From positions 82,825-146,824 of the forward strand of contig JAUNDC010000003.1 of assembly GCA_030526355.1 (NCBI GenBank): a stretch of 64,000 nucleotides of DNA, in the 5' to 3' direction. Made by a program: the position numbers and the translations under genes. The notes under the pieces are model-generated. The model saw only the letters and a program-made list of their open reading frames with translations. It searched no databases and was not told the DNA's origin. How positions within the stretch are numbered: position 1 is the first letter of the stretch; the number at the start of each line of letters is the position of its first letter. The stretch is from Bacillota bacterium (GTDB lineage Bacteria > Bacillota > Clostridia > Peptostreptococcales > Anaerovoracaceae). Positions 7,995-16,882 of this stretch are shown here, piece by piece.

Positions 7995-8459
7995 ATGAAC
8001 GTATTTGAAGGAAAACTGGTCTCAAAAAAAATAAGAGTTGGTATCATCGCTGCAAGATTCAACGAATTTATCACATCAAAGCTTCTCTCGGGAGCTCTTG
8101 ACACTCTGAAGCGTCACGATGTTTCAGAGGATGACATAGATATCGCATGGGTTCCGGGAGCTTTTGAAATCCCTCTCATTGCATCGAAGATGGCTTCTAG
8201 CGGCAAGTACGATGCTGTTATCTGCCTCGGCGCTGTAATCAGAGGTGCTACTACCCACTACGATTATGTATGTAACGAAGTATCAAAGGGCATCGCTCAG
8301 GTTTCACTGTCAAGCGGTATTCCTGTAATGTTCGGAATCCTTACTACAGAGAGCATAGAACAGGCTATAGAACGTGCAGGTACAAAGGCCGGAAACAAAG
8401 GCTCAGACTGTGCAGCAGGTGCTATCGAAATGGTTAACCTCATCAGGGAAATGGCTTAA
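7995..8459 (+). CDS. ribH: 6,7-dimethyl-8-ribityllumazine synthase
   Basis: A 154-residue protein starting MNVFEGKL. It has the substrate-site segments [27 protein letters not shown] and [14 protein letters not shown], where the final His is the usual catalytic base. It condenses the RibD and RibB products and assembles into 60-mer or pentamer shells in related bacteria. An upstream in-frame ATG at 7854 lies inside ribBA and lacks a ribosome binding site; AAAGGAAATG is placed correctly for 7995. Last gene of the rib operon. Confidence 0.97.
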   Translation: MNVFEGKLVSKKIRVGIIAARFNEFITSKLLSGALDTLKRHDVSEDDIDIAWVPGAFEIPLIASKMASSGKYDAVICLGAVIRGATTHYDYVCNEVSKGIAQVSLSSGIPVMFGILTTESIEQAIERAGTKAGNKGSDCAAGAIEMVNLIREMA

Positions 8460-8483
8460 TGCCATACAAATATATCTGAACAT

Positions 8484-8526
8484 AAAACGGGATGCAGATT
8501 AGACATCTAATACTGCATCCCGTTTT
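8484..8526 (+). terminator. Terminator of the rib operon
   Basis: A long stem (ACGGGATGCAG with CTGCATCCCGT, plus an inner ATTAG/CTAAT pair) ends in TTTT, with an AAAA on the other side that could make it bidirectional. Confidence 0.85.
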
Positions 8527-8601
8527 GCTACTCTTCTCTACGCTCCGTAGATTGCATTTTACATCCCCTGCTGTTAATATAATCATCGAGGAGGCGATTA
8601 T

Positions 8602-9186
8602 ATGGATCCTGTAAAAACCGGTAAAATAATACAATTGTTAAGAAAAGAAAAAGGTCTCACCCAGAAACAGCTTGCAGAGAAAATGTTTATATCAGATAAA
8701 ACAGTATCAAAATGGGAATGTGGTGCCGGATGCCCGGAAATATCACTGCTGCAACAGCTGGCGGATATCCTAGATGTTGAGATAGATGCACTTCTCAAAG
8801 GGCAGCTGGATCAGAATGACCGGAACGGAGGCAATATGAAAAATCTTAAATTCTATGTGTGCCCTGTCTGCGGCAATCTTCTCACTGCCACAGGCGAAGC
8901 ATCAGTATCCTGTTGCGGAAAGATGCTGGAGCCATCGGAAATCAAAAAAGCAGAAAGTGACGAGAAATTAAGTGTCGAGCTTATAGATAACGAATACTTC
9001 GTATCCAGCAGCCACGAAATGACAAAGGATCACTATATCACTTTTGTCGCACTGCTGACTGGCGACACACTGATTCTGAGAAAGCAGTATCCTGAATGGG
9101 ATCTGCAGACAAGGATTCCTAGGATGGCACACGGCAGACTTATCTGGCACTGCAGTAAACACGGCATATTCAGTCAGTTAATTTAA
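8602..9186 (+). CDS. HTH-XRE regulator fused to a desulfoferrodoxin-like iron module
   Basis: A 194-residue three-part protein. Residues 5-62 are an XRE/Cro-type helix-turn-helix (IIQLLRKEKGLTQKQLAEKM, then ISDKTVSKWECG). Residues 84-106 carry C87-x2-C90 and C104-C105, the four-Cys Fe site pattern of desulforedoxin. Residues 130-190 match the superoxide reductase domain: H138-x5-H144 in SHEMTKDHYI and C184-x2-H187 in WHCSKHGIF. The first active-site His and its Glu-Lys loop seem absent, so catalytic superoxide reduction is doubtful. It could be an iron- or redox-sensing regulator (inference). It stands alone with a GGAGG site and is convergent with pyrI. Confidence 0.8.
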   Translation: MDPVKTGKIIQLLRKEKGLTQKQLAEKMFISDKTVSKWECGAGCPEISLLQQLADILDVEIDALLKGQLDQNDRNGGNMKNLKFYVCPVCGNLLTATGEASVSCCGKMLEPSEIKKAESDEKLSVELIDNEYFVSSSHEMTKDHYITFVALLTGDTLILRKQYPEWDLQTRIPRMAHGRLIWHCSKHGIFSQLI

Positions 9187-9229
9187 TTTGTGCAAAATGA
9201 ACTTGTTCGTTTACCGTAACAACATACAA

Positions 9230-9259
9230 AACCCCGCATCCACATTCCGGCGCGGGGTT
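9230..9259 (-). terminator. Terminator of the pyr operon
   Basis: The inverted repeat AACCCCGC ... GCGGGGTT has a TTTTG run on the minus-strand 3' side. It lies between pyrI and the convergent HTH-iron protein gene and may serve both. Confidence 0.8.
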
Positions 9260-9281
9260 CCTTTGTCATATATGAAACCGA

Positions 9282-9698
9282 TTATTTAGCCTTGCTTTCA
9301 CAGTAAATACATCTGTAAACTCCGTTTTCCTTGTCTGTCAGCTTGAATACATGCTGCAGCTCCTGCTCAGTAGTAGTGATGCATCTAGGGTTCTTGCACT
9401 TGATGATGTCAACGATCTCTTCAGGAGGATCGATGTGTGTTCTCTTTACAAGCTTACCTTCCTTGATGATATTTACTGTGATACCTGGGTCTACGTATCC
9501 GATTGCATCCAAGTTTACATCGATTAGCTGGTCGATCTTAAGAATGTCTTTTCTTCCCATCTTCTTGCTTTCCGCATTTTTGATAAGAGCAACCTGACAG
9601 TCAAGTGAATCAAGACCGAGAATCTTGTAAAGTGTCATTCCTTCGCCTGCTTTGATGTGATCCAGTACGATACCGTCTTCAATTTTTCCTATAATCAT
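9282..9698 (-). CDS. pyrI: Aspartate carbamoyltransferase regulatory chain
   Basis: A 138-residue regulatory subunit. The N-terminal nucleotide-binding domain (MIIGKIEDGIVLDHIKAG) is followed by a C-terminal zinc domain with four cysteines, C-KNPR-C and C-IY-C, which contacts PyrB. It gives allosteric control by CTP/ATP in relatives. Its ATG abuts the pyrB stop codon, so the chains are made together as a pyrBI pair. Last gene of the operon. Confidence 0.96.
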   Translation of the reverse strand: MIIGKIEDGIVLDHIKAGEGMTLYKILGLDSLDCQVALIKNAESKKMGRKDILKIDQLIDVNLDAIGYVDPGITVNIIKEGKLVKRTHIDPPEEIVDIIKCKNPRCITTTEQELQHVFKLTDKENGVYRCIYCESKAK

Positions 9699-10613
9699 TT
9701 ATTTCACCTCCAGAAGTTTGAGAATAAGCGCCATTCTTATGTATTTGCCATTGAGTACCTGTTCGAAGTAACGAGCTCTAGGGTCATCGTCAACAGCGAT
9801 TGAAATTTCGTTTACACGAGGCAGCGGATGCAGAATGCTCAGATCTTCCTTGGCATTTTCCAGCTTGTCCGGAGTCAGTATGTAGCTGTCCTTCAGTCTG
9901 ATATAGTCCTGTTCGTTGAAGAATCTTTCTCTCTGAACTCTTGTCATGTAGAGAACATCCAGTTCAGGCATAGCACCTTCGAGGTCGGTTGTTTCAACGT
10001 ATTCCAGATTGTTCTTCTCCAGAACCTCATGCTTGAGATATTCAGGTATTCTCAGTTCGTCCGGTGAAATGAGGATGAATTTAACATTTTCATATCTTGA
10101 CATTGCACTGATAAGTGAATGTACAGTTCTTCCGAACTTCAGGTCTCCACAGAGTCCGATTGTCAGATTATTGAAACGACCCTTTTCTCTACTGATAGTA
10201 AGCAGGTCTGTCAGAGTCTGAGTAGGATGGTTGTGTCCACCGTCGCCTGCATTGATGATAGGCACTGTAGATTTTCTTGAAGCCACCATAGGAGCACCTT
10301 CTTTTGGGTGTCTCATAGCAATGATATCAGCATATGCGCCTACAGTTCTGATAGTATCTGCAACACTTTCACCCTTGGCAGCTGATGAACTCTGTGCTTC
10401 GGAGAAGCCCAGCACATTTCCGCCAAGCTCGTACATTGCAGCCTCGAAGCTGAGTCTTGTTCTTGTTGAAGGCTCAAAAAACAGTGTAGCCAGCTTCTTG
10501 CCCTTGCACTTTTCTGCATACTTTGCAGGATTTGCGATAATGTCCTTGGCAGTATCCACCATCTGATCGATTTCTGCCGTTGTCAGTTCCATAATGTCGA
10601 TTAAATGTTTCAT
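9699..10613 (-). CDS. pyrB: Aspartate carbamoyltransferase catalytic chain
   Basis: A 304-residue catalytic subunit that joins carbamoyl phosphate and aspartate. Motifs seen are [15 protein letters not shown] (carbamoyl-phosphate site), [15 protein letters not shown], and [12 protein letters not shown]. The start [10 protein letters not shown] is chosen because GGAGG lies six bases upstream; a longer frame exists but has no site. It overlaps nothing and directly precedes pyrI. Confidence 0.97.
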   Translation of the reverse strand: MKHLIDIMELTTAEIDQMVDTAKDIIANPAKYAEKCKGKKLATLFFEPSTRTRLSFEAAMYELGGNVLGFSEAQSSSAAKGESVADTIRTVGAYADIIAMRHPKEGAPMVASRKSTVPIINAGDGGHNHPTQTLTDLLTISREKGRFNNLTIGLCGDLKFGRTVHSLISAMSRYENVKFILISPDELRIPEYLKHEVLEKNNLEYVETTDLEGAMPELDVLYMTRVQRERFFNEQDYIRLKDSYILTPDKLENAKEDLSILHPLPRVNEISIAVDDDPRARYFEQVLNGKYIRMALILKLLEVK

Positions 10614-10645
10614 TTTTCCTCCTTTTTTCTCCAAAATCATCAAAT

Positions 10646-11278
10646 TTATTTGTTTATCCAGCTCTCATCCTGTGGATTCGCTCTGAATGCCATTAACTTT
10701 GCAACATCTTCCTCGCTGATATATCCTGTTTCAGCCGCAACCTCAGCTATCGCATCAAAGTCCGAAAGACTGATATTCCTGACTTCTGCCGCTGCCAGTC
10801 TGTCAAGACCCTTCTGCATACCGTATGTAAAGATGCTTGCGATGCCGATAACCTCGGCTCCCGCTTCTCTCAAAGCCTCAACAACCTCGATAACGCTTCC
10901 TCCTGTTGAAATAAGATCCTCTATAACAACGACCTTCTGTCCCTTTTGCAGTCTTCCCTCTATACGGTTTCCTCTGCCATGATCCTTGTTGCCTGATCTG
11001 ACATAACCCATCGGCAGCCCCATAATATGACCCACAATTGCAGCATGAGCGATACCAGCCGTTGAAGTACCCATCAATACCTCAGCTTCAGGGTAGTTTT
11101 CTCTGATAACATCAACCATAGCGTTCTCTACCAGATTTCTCGCTTCCGGTGCTGTCAGTATCAGTCTGTTGTCGCAATAGATAGGACTCTTGATACCGCT
11201 TGCCCATGTGAAGGGATCCTCAGGTCTCAGGAAAACAGCTTCTATATCAAGTAATGCTTTTGCTATTTTTTTCTTCAT
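10646..11278 (-). CDS. pyrE: Orotate phosphoribosyltransferase
   Basis: A 210-residue enzyme converting orotate and PRPP to OMP. The PRPP-binding loop is [20 protein letters not shown] and the flexible loop is around [15 protein letters not shown]. The start [11 protein letters not shown] has AGGAGG upstream and clears the pyrF stop; a longer frame overlaps pyrF. It lies between pyrF and pyrB in the pyr operon. Confidence 0.96.
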   Translation of the reverse strand: MKKKIAKALLDIEAVFLRPEDPFTWASGIKSPIYCDNRLILTAPEARNLVENAMVDVIRENYPEAEVLMGTSTAGIAHAAIVGHIMGLPMGYVRSGNKDHGRGNRIEGRLQKGQKVVVIEDLISTGGSVIEVVEALREAGAEVIGIASIFTYGMQKGLDRLAAAEVRNISLSDFDAIAEVAAETGYISEEDVAKLMAFRANPQDESWINK

Positions 11279-11289
11279 TTTGTTCCTCC

Positions 11290-11988
11290 TTAGTCTGTAA
11301 ACTCTGCCATGCATCTTTCATATGCTGCCAGCGGGTCTGCCGCTTTGGTGATGCTGCGCCCTACAACTATATAATCTGAGCCAAGCTCTTTGGCTTTAGC
11401 AGGCGTTGTTACTCTTGCCTGATCCCCCTTGTCATCATCTGCAAAGCGCACACCCGGCGTTACCGTCAGGAAGCTTTCTCCGCAGGTTTCATGAACCTCA
11501 GGCGACTCCAGCGGAGAGCACACAACTCCATCAAGACCTGCTGCCCTAGCATTGTCAGCATAATGAGCCACAACCTTTTTCATCGGCTCGTTTATCATGA
11601 TATCCGACTCCATCCTCTCCTGCGTCGTGGAAGTCAGCTGAGTCACAGCTATAAGTAGCGGACGGCTTCCATCTTCCTTTGTAAGCCCTTCAATAGCTGC
11701 CTTCATCATATCTATAGTTCCTGCAGCATGGACATTGCACATATCAACATTCATGTCTGAAAGAACCTTCATTGCCTTTTTTACTGTATTAGGTATATCG
11801 TGCAGCTTCAGGTCAAGAAAAACCTTGTGGCCTCTGTCCTTCAGAGCTTTGACAATATCAGGTCCCTCTGCATAATAAAGCTCCATACCGATTTTTACAA
11901 AAGGTCTTCTTTCTCCGAATCTGTCAAGAAAGCTCAAAGTTTCTTCCTTGCTGTTAAAATCACATGCGATGATTACATCCTTACCCAT
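11290..11988 (-). CDS. pyrF: Orotidine 5'-phosphate decarboxylase
   Basis: A 232-residue enzyme that decarboxylates OMP to UMP. The active-site motif [11 protein letters not shown] (Asp-x-Lys-x-x-Asp) is clear, as are [20 protein letters not shown] and VGRSIT for phosphate binding. The ATG at 11988 is preferred because GGAGG lies eight bases upstream; a GTG at 11997 would abut that site. The start overlaps the pyrD stop by eight bases. Confidence 0.96.
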   Translation of the reverse strand: MGKDVIIACDFNSKEETLSFLDRFGERRPFVKIGMELYYAEGPDIVKALKDRGHKVFLDLKLHDIPNTVKKAMKVLSDMNVDMCNVHAAGTIDMMKAAIEGLTKEDGSRPLLIAVTQLTSTTQERMESDIMINEPMKKVVAHYADNARAAGLDGVVCSPLESPEVHETCGESFLTVTPGVRFADDDKGDQARVTTPAKAKELGSDYIVVGRSITKAADPLAAYERCMAEFTD

Positions 11989-12898
11989 TGTGCGCACCTC
12001 CGATGATTTCTTTTAAATCAGTGATACCGTACTTTTTCATTGCCTCAGGCAGTTCTCTGACTATATTCCTGCATACATACGGATCAGTCAGATTCGCCGC
12101 TCCTATCTGCACTGCACTGGCTCCTGCCAGCATCATTTCTATCACATCCTCAGCCGAGCGGATACCTCCTATCCCCACAACAGGAATTTTCACATTCTCA
12201 TAAACCTGATATACCATCCTCAGGGCTACCGGGAAAACCGCAGGCCCCGAAAAACCTCCCATTTTATTGGCAACAACAGGTTGCTTTGTTTTAAGATCTA
12301 TCCTCATGCCAAGAAGTGTGTTTATCAGTGAAATGCCGTCAGCTCCGGCCTTCTCACATTCAACTGCTATTGACACGATATCTGTAACATTCGGAGATAA
12401 CTTAACAATAACAGGTTTTCTGACTACTTCTTTTACTGCCCTGACTACAGAAGCTGCAGCCTGTGGATCGGTTCCAAATGCCAGTCCGCCGTGATGAACA
12501 TTAGGGCACGATACATTTACTTCAACCCAGCCAACCTGTTCACATTCTCCAAGTCTTCGTGCCACTTCTCTGTATTCTTCAATAGAGAAGCCTCCCACAT
12601 TTGCCATTACTTTCTTATTGAAGCAAGCTGCCAGCTTCGGCAGTTCCTCGCTTATCACCTTATCTACTCCCGGATTCTGAAGACCTATGGAATTGATAAG
12701 CCCTTCGCTGCATTCAGCTATTCTGGGGGTAGGATTGCCGAATCTCGGATCCAGTGTAGTTCCTTTGAAGGAAAAGCTTCCCAGAACATTGATATCGTAC
12801 AGCTCGGCGAATTCGTAACCATATCCGAAGGTACCGCTGGCTGCCATTACAGGATTGTCAAGCTGGACGCCACATAAATCAACTATAGTGTTTACCAT
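11981..12898 (-). CDS. pyrD: Dihydroorotate dehydrogenase 1B, catalytic subunit
   Basis: A 305-residue FMN protein oxidising dihydroorotate to orotate. Family segments include NPVMAASGTFGYG, the class 1 active-site Cys in VNVSCPNVHHGG, GVDGIS-like GADGISLINTLLGMRID, and the FMN-binding GIGGIRSAEDVIEMMLAGA. It works with PyrK as the NAD-linked heterotetramer. The two genes overlap by seven bases and pyrF overlaps its end. Confidence 0.97.
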   Translation of the reverse strand: MVNTIVDLCGVQLDNPVMAASGTFGYGYEFAELYDINVLGSFSFKGTTLDPRFGNPTPRIAECSEGLINSIGLQNPGVDKVISEELPKLAACFNKKVMANVGGFSIEEYREVARRLGECEQVGWVEVNVSCPNVHHGGLAFGTDPQAAASVVRAVKEVVRKPVIVKLSPNVTDIVSIAVECEKAGADGISLINTLLGMRIDLKTKQPVVANKMGGFSGPAVFPVALRMVYQVYENVKIPVVGIGGIRSAEDVIEMMLAGASAVQIGAANLTDPYVCRNIVRELPEAMKKYGITDLKEIIGGAHNG

Positions 12899-13635
12899 AT
12901 GATCTCACCTCTTTCCAGAACCGGACCTTCCTTACAGATCCTTTTATAACCATACTTGGTTTCGCAGGAGCATCCCATGCATGCACCGAAGCCGCATCCC
13001 ATTCTTTCCTCGAAGCTCATGAAGCCATTGATTCCTTGTGCTATGGTTTTATCCAACGCCTTCAGCATCGGTTCAGGGCCGCATGCACAGAAATCAGTAT
13101 ACTCAAGCTCTTTGACTGCATCTGTTACAAAGCCTTTAATACCTTCACTGCCGTCGGCTGTGGCGATTATAACTTCAGCACCTAGAGCTTCAAACTTTTC
13201 TTTGTAGAACAGCTCATCTGCCGTGTTGAAGCCCAGAACTGCAGCCGGCTTTCTGCCTGCCTCTATAAGCCTTCTGCAAAGCCCATACATAGGAGGTACA
13301 CCTGCTCCTCCGCCAACGAGAATCGGTCGCCCTCCTAAAGCTTCGATATCATAGCCATTTCCCAGAGGTGTGAGAACACTGAGCTTCTCTCCCTGAGCCA
13401 TGCTGCTCATTGCTTCAGTACCTTTCCCTACTATCTTGTATACGATTGTCAGGCTGTTATCGTCCCAGTCGCATACAGAAATCGGTCTTCTTAGAAAAAA
13501 CCCTTCAATTCTGATATTTACAAACTGTCCCGGATTTGTTACACCATGAGCTCCTCCCGGGGTACTCAGAACCAGTTCATATGTATTGTAAGCAATCTCT
13601 TTATTGCTGATTATTTCAAAGATACATTCCTTCAT
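12892..13635 (-). CDS. pyrK: Dihydroorotate dehydrogenase electron-transfer subunit
   Basis: A 247-residue FAD and 2Fe-2S protein that passes electrons from PyrD to NAD. The FAD motif is FLRRPISVCDW, the NAD site VGGGAGVPPMYGL, and the C-terminal cluster site MGCGFGACMGCSC followed by C in YKRICKEGPV. GGAG is upstream of the ATG. It sits 16 bases after pyrC. Confidence 0.97.
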   Translation of the reverse strand: MKECIFEIISNKEIAYNTYELVLSTPGGAHGVTNPGQFVNIRIEGFFLRRPISVCDWDDNSLTIVYKIVGKGTEAMSSMAQGEKLSVLTPLGNGYDIEALGGRPILVGGGAGVPPMYGLCRRLIEAGRKPAAVLGFNTADELFYKEKFEALGAEVIIATADGSEGIKGFVTDAVKELEYTDFCACGPEPMLKALDKTIAQGINGFMSFEERMGCGFGACMGCSCETKYGYKRICKEGPVLERGEIIW

Positions 13636-13651
13636 GCTTCATTATCTCCTG

Positions 13652-14833
13652 TTATCTTTCCCATACTTTTTTTCCGTCAAGAACGGTCATCATACATCTG
13701 CCCTTAACGCTCCAGCCTTTAAATGGTGTGCTCTTTCCCATGGAAAGGAACTCATCCGGATCAATGCTGTATTCTTTATCGAGATTCCATACTGTGAAGG
13801 TCGGTGCATCCGATGCCAGTTCCTCCGATAGACTTCTGACATCAAGTCCGAACCTTCTGCGAGGATTCTCATACATCAGCTTCATCAATTCATCAATGTC
13901 AATAATACCTTTTTCAACCAGATGTGTATACATCACCGGAAAGGCTGTTTCCATCCCTACGATGCCAAAAGCACTTCCGGCAAAACCTTTGCTCTTCTCC
14001 TCTGCACTGTGAGGAGCATGGTCTGTAGCCAGCATATCAATTGTACCGTCCTTAACGGCTTCTATAAGTGCCCTTCTGTCTTCGGCGGATTTTATCGGCG
14101 GATTCATCTTAAATCTGCCATCATCTTCGATTTCATCCTTGGATATCGTCAGATAGTGAGGGGCTGTCTCACATGTAACGTCAAGACCCTCGCTGCGTGC
14201 CTTTTTCACAAGCTCCACAGATTCCTTCGTAGATATATGGCATACATGATAGCTGCATCCTGTCTTTCTCACAAGTTCGATATCCCTCTCCAGCTGCTTC
14301 CATTCTGTCTCACTGCTTGCCTTAGGATAGTTTTCATCCTCACAGTGAGCCACGATAATTCTGTCCAGAGCATGCGCCCTCTGCATTGCCTCCAGCATCA
14401 TTTCCTCCGATGCCACTCCTCTGCCGTCATCTGTGAAGGCTATGACATCATCAGCTATATCTTCAAGCTCTGCCATCTTCTCTCCTGCTTCATTCACTGT
14501 GATTGCTCCATACGGATATACATTGACCAGAGCATTTCTTTCTATGGCATCAAGCTGTACCTTGAGATGCTCTCTGCTGTCAGGGCACGGGTTCAGGTTC
14601 GGCATAGAAAAAATATCAGTGAAACCGCCTGCCGCAGCAGCTGCCGTTCCTGTAGCTATCGTTTCCTTATATAAAAAACCCGGTTCTCTCAAATGCACAT
14701 GTACATCTGCAAAACCGGGCAAAATATAACAATCAGAAAAAAGTGAAACGTCAACACCAAGGGACTCTAAACGCTCCCTCGCTGCCGTATCAATGTCCTT
14801 AACTCTTATACAATAATCAGATCTCTTTCTCAT
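13652..14833 (-). CDS. pyrC: Dihydroorotase
   Basis: A 393-residue amidohydrolase closing carbamoyl aspartate to dihydroorotate. Metal and substrate motifs are DVHVHLREPGF (the HxH site), MPNLNP, HCED, HVCHIST, and ATDHAPHS with the catalytic Asp. It is the class I, bacillus-like type and slightly short at the N-terminus. It is the first gene of the seven-gene pyr operon. GGAG lies six bases before the ATG. Confidence 0.95.
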   Translation of the reverse strand: MRKRSDYCIRVKDIDTAARERLESLGVDVSLFSDCYILPGFADVHVHLREPGFLYKETIATGTAAAAAGGFTDIFSMPNLNPCPDSREHLKVQLDAIERNALVNVYPYGAITVNEAGEKMAELEDIADDVIAFTDDGRGVASEEMMLEAMQRAHALDRIIVAHCEDENYPKASSETEWKQLERDIELVRKTGCSYHVCHISTKESVELVKKARSEGLDVTCETAPHYLTISKDEIEDDGRFKMNPPIKSAEDRRALIEAVKDGTIDMLATDHAPHSAEEKSKGFAGSAFGIVGMETAFPVMYTHLVEKGIIDIDELMKLMYENPRRRFGLDVRSLSEELASDAPTFTVWNLDKEYSIDPDEFLSMGKSTPFKGWSVKGRCMMTVLDGKKVWER

Positions 14834-14884
14834 TATTTTCTCCGTAACTCATTACAACTCAGTATAAAAATTCACATCCTTTTG

Positions 14885-14913
14885 TTTATACCATAATGAC
14901 ATTTCAGTGTCAA
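14885..14913 (-). promoter_or_regulatory. Promoter of the pyr operon
   Basis: On the minus strand TTGACA (14908-14913), a 17-base spacer and TATAAA (14885-14890) make a strong sigma-A promoter. The predicted start leaves a leader of only about 45 bases before pyrC, with no hairpin or PyrR-type anti-antiterminator visible. Confidence 0.75.
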
Positions 14914-15003
14914 GCATAAAATACACAAATATCATATTGTTGTGTTTGAATCTTCCATGCTGTATAATGTAACAAGCAAAACACAAAGGGGGATATACAG
15001 ATT

Positions 15004-15396
15004 ATGGAAAGTTTTCTTTATCTGGTAGTTGCTCTGATTGCCAGAATACATAGTTATATTATGACAATAAATGACCAGTCATCATACGGGTTCACCGACA
15101 AGCATCTGCACTTTATAGTTATCGGTATACTGGGAATTGTACTGGTGTTTATCGTTCATCCTATATTCAAATGGCTGAGCGATACAGGACATATTATGGT
15201 TGTCTCGTTCTTTTATGTATTTACTGTAATTATAGTCATAACCTTTGCAATCGAAATCGGACAGAGAATAACCGGAACCGGCAACATGGAATTTGCCGAT
15301 ATTGCTTACGGGATTCTGGGATTTCTGGCAATGTTCGCTGTATTTGCTGTAATACGCGGGATATATCTTCTTATCCGCAAACACTTGTCTAAATAA
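15004..15396 (+). CDS. Small VanZ-like membrane protein
   Basis: A 130-residue protein with about four hydrophobic segments (near 5-18, 36-55, 64-86 and 100-122). DKHLHFIVIGILG and the EIGQ in FAIEIGQRITGTG match the DKxxHF and E-x-x-Q positions of VanZ-like proteins, which are linked to glycopeptide tolerance or are uncharacterised. The assignment is by short motifs only. The gene lies 22 bases upstream of the aldo/keto reductase and is probably co-transcribed with it. A TATAAT at 14963-14968 may serve as its -10 box. Confidence 0.6.
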   Translation: MESFLYLVVALIARIHSYIMTINDQSSYGFTDKHLHFIVIGILGIVLVFIVHPIFKWLSDTGHIMVVSFFYVFTVIIVITFAIEIGQRITGTGNMEFADIAYGILGFLAMFAVFAVIRGIYLLIRKHLSK

Positions 15397-15418
15397 ATCA
15401 TCATGGAGGAATGCAATT

Positions 15419-16390
15419 ATGAAATACAATAAACTGGGCAGCACAGATCTCTATATATCCCCGGTTTCATTCGGTGTAATGACAGTGGGCAAAAACCAGC
15501 TCGACCTGCCCATCGAGGAAGGAGCTGAGCTGATCAGATACGCAATCAGGAAAGGCATTAATTTCTTTGACACAGCTCAATATTATGAAACCTACCCTTA
15601 TATAAAGGAAGCACTGAAAAACATCGATATGTCTGTTGCTTCTGACAGGCCTGTAATATGTACAAAATCACTGTGTCTGTCCTACGAAGAAATGGAATAT
15701 GCTATAAAAGAAGCACTTGAAGATATGTCCCTTGAGGTTATAGATATCTTCCTGCTTCATGAAGTACGGCAAGACCCCGACTGGAACAGTCGTTGCGGCG
15801 CGTGGCAGTGTCTTCAGGATTACAAGGATATGGGTATCATCCGCTATACAGGTGTATCAACACACCACATTGATGTGGTTGAAAAAATGTCCGGGATTCC
15901 CGAATGCGATGTTGTATTTCCGCTGATAAACTATGCCGGTCTGGGTATACGCAAAGGTAGCGGTGCCGGAGCCGCTGAAGAAATGGCTGCGGCAATAAAA
16001 AAATGCTCCGATGCCGGTAAAGGATTATTTGCCATGAAAGCCTTCGGTGGTGGCAATCTGACGGGCAGCTATATAAAAGCTCTTGATTACGTATCATCTC
16101 TTGAAGGTATAGACTCCATCATGGTAGGTATAGGCAAGACAGAGGAAATAGACAGACTTGTTGAATACGCAGAAGGCACCCTGCCTTCCGATTATGTTCC
16201 TGATATAAGCAATAAAAAGATTCAGATCGATCCCGGTGACTGTGAGGGATGCGGTGCATGCATCAAACGATGCCCTAACAAAGCAATCTTCCGGAATTCT
16301 ATGGGAATTGCCGAGGTGGATCACGATATATGTCTCACATGCGGCTACTGTGCTCCGGTATGTCCGGTCAGAGCAATTATAATGTGGTAA
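15419..16390 (+). CDS. Aldo/keto reductase with C-terminal 2x[4Fe-4S] ferredoxin domain
   Basis: A 323-residue protein. The N-terminal AKR barrel has the Tyr in FFDTAQYYETYP, the Lys in CTKS and the His in FLLHEVR expected of the catalytic tetrad. The last 60 residues form a bacterial ferredoxin domain with two clusters: C-EG-C-GA-C-IKR-CP and C-LT-C-GY-C-APV-CP. Ferredoxin-fused AKRs are common in anaerobes and probably couple NAD(P)H or ferredoxin electrons to a carbonyl or related substrate. The substrate is unknown. A GGAGG site lies nine bases before the ATG. Confidence 0.9.
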   Translation: MKYNKLGSTDLYISPVSFGVMTVGKNQLDLPIEEGAELIRYAIRKGINFFDTAQYYETYPYIKEALKNIDMSVASDRPVICTKSLCLSYEEMEYAIKEALEDMSLEVIDIFLLHEVRQDPDWNSRCGAWQCLQDYKDMGIIRYTGVSTHHIDVVEKMSGIPECDVVFPLINYAGLGIRKGSGAGAAEEMAAAIKKCSDAGKGLFAMKAFGGGNLTGSYIKALDYVSSLEGIDSIMVGIGKTEEIDRLVEYAEGTLPSDYVPDISNKKIQIDPGDCEGCGACIKRCPNKAIFRNSMGIAEVDHDICLTCGYCAPVCPVRAIIMW

Positions 16391-16393
16391 AAC

Positions 16394-16446
16394 AAAAGTG
16401 CTGCTGTATCAACATAAAAGTTGTTGATGCCACAGCACTTTTTTTC
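16394..16446. terminator. Bidirectional terminator
   Basis: An extended hairpin (AAAGTGCTG ... CAGCACTTT with an inner ATCAACA/TGTTGAT pair) has T runs on the plus side and A runs on the other. It separates the convergent aldo/keto reductase and ridA genes. Confidence 0.85.
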
Positions 16447-16476
16447 TGGGCTAGTAGCTAGTATTGTATATCGGTA

Positions 16477-16857
16477 CTATCTCACTGCGATAACTTCAAC
16501 CTCACACAGTACGTTCTTTGGCAGGGTCTTCACAGCCACACATGACCTTGCAGGCTTTTCTGTAATATACTCAGCATATACTTCATTAAACGCTGCAAAA
16601 TCATTCATATCAGCCAAAAAGCACATAGTCTTCACTATATTCTCCTGCTTAGTTCCTGCTTCCTCCAATACCGCCATAAGATTCTTCATTACTCTTTCGG
16701 TCTGAACTTTAATATCACCTTCCACTATTTCACCTGTAGCCGGGTCAAGCGGTATCTGACCTGAGCTATATACGATTCCGTTAACTTCAATTGCCTGTGA
16801 ATATGGACCTACTGCCGCAGGTGCATTTTCAGTATGAATTCTTCTTATTTCCGCCAT
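16477..16857 (-). CDS. ridA: RidA-family enamine/imine deaminase
   Basis: A 126-residue protein of full family length. It shows [29 protein letters not shown], and the substrate Arg in [11 protein letters not shown] near residue 105. RidA hydrolyses reactive 2-aminoacrylate and related enamines formed by PLP enzymes. It lies 25 bases after mnmA in the same direction, so it may be read through from the iscS operon. Confidence 0.93.
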   Translation of the reverse strand: MAEIRRIHTENAPAAVGPYSQAIEVNGIVYSSGQIPLDPATGEIVEGDIKVQTERVMKNLMAVLEEAGTKQENIVKTMCFLADMNDFAAFNEVYAEYITEKPARSCVAVKTLPKNVLCEVEVIAVR

Positions 16858-16882
16858 TTTTGCTTTCCTCCGTTTATGGTAT

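Noticed and set aside
14834..14884. PyrR attenuator in the pyr leader
   Set aside because: The leader is too short and has no hairpin pair or terminator.
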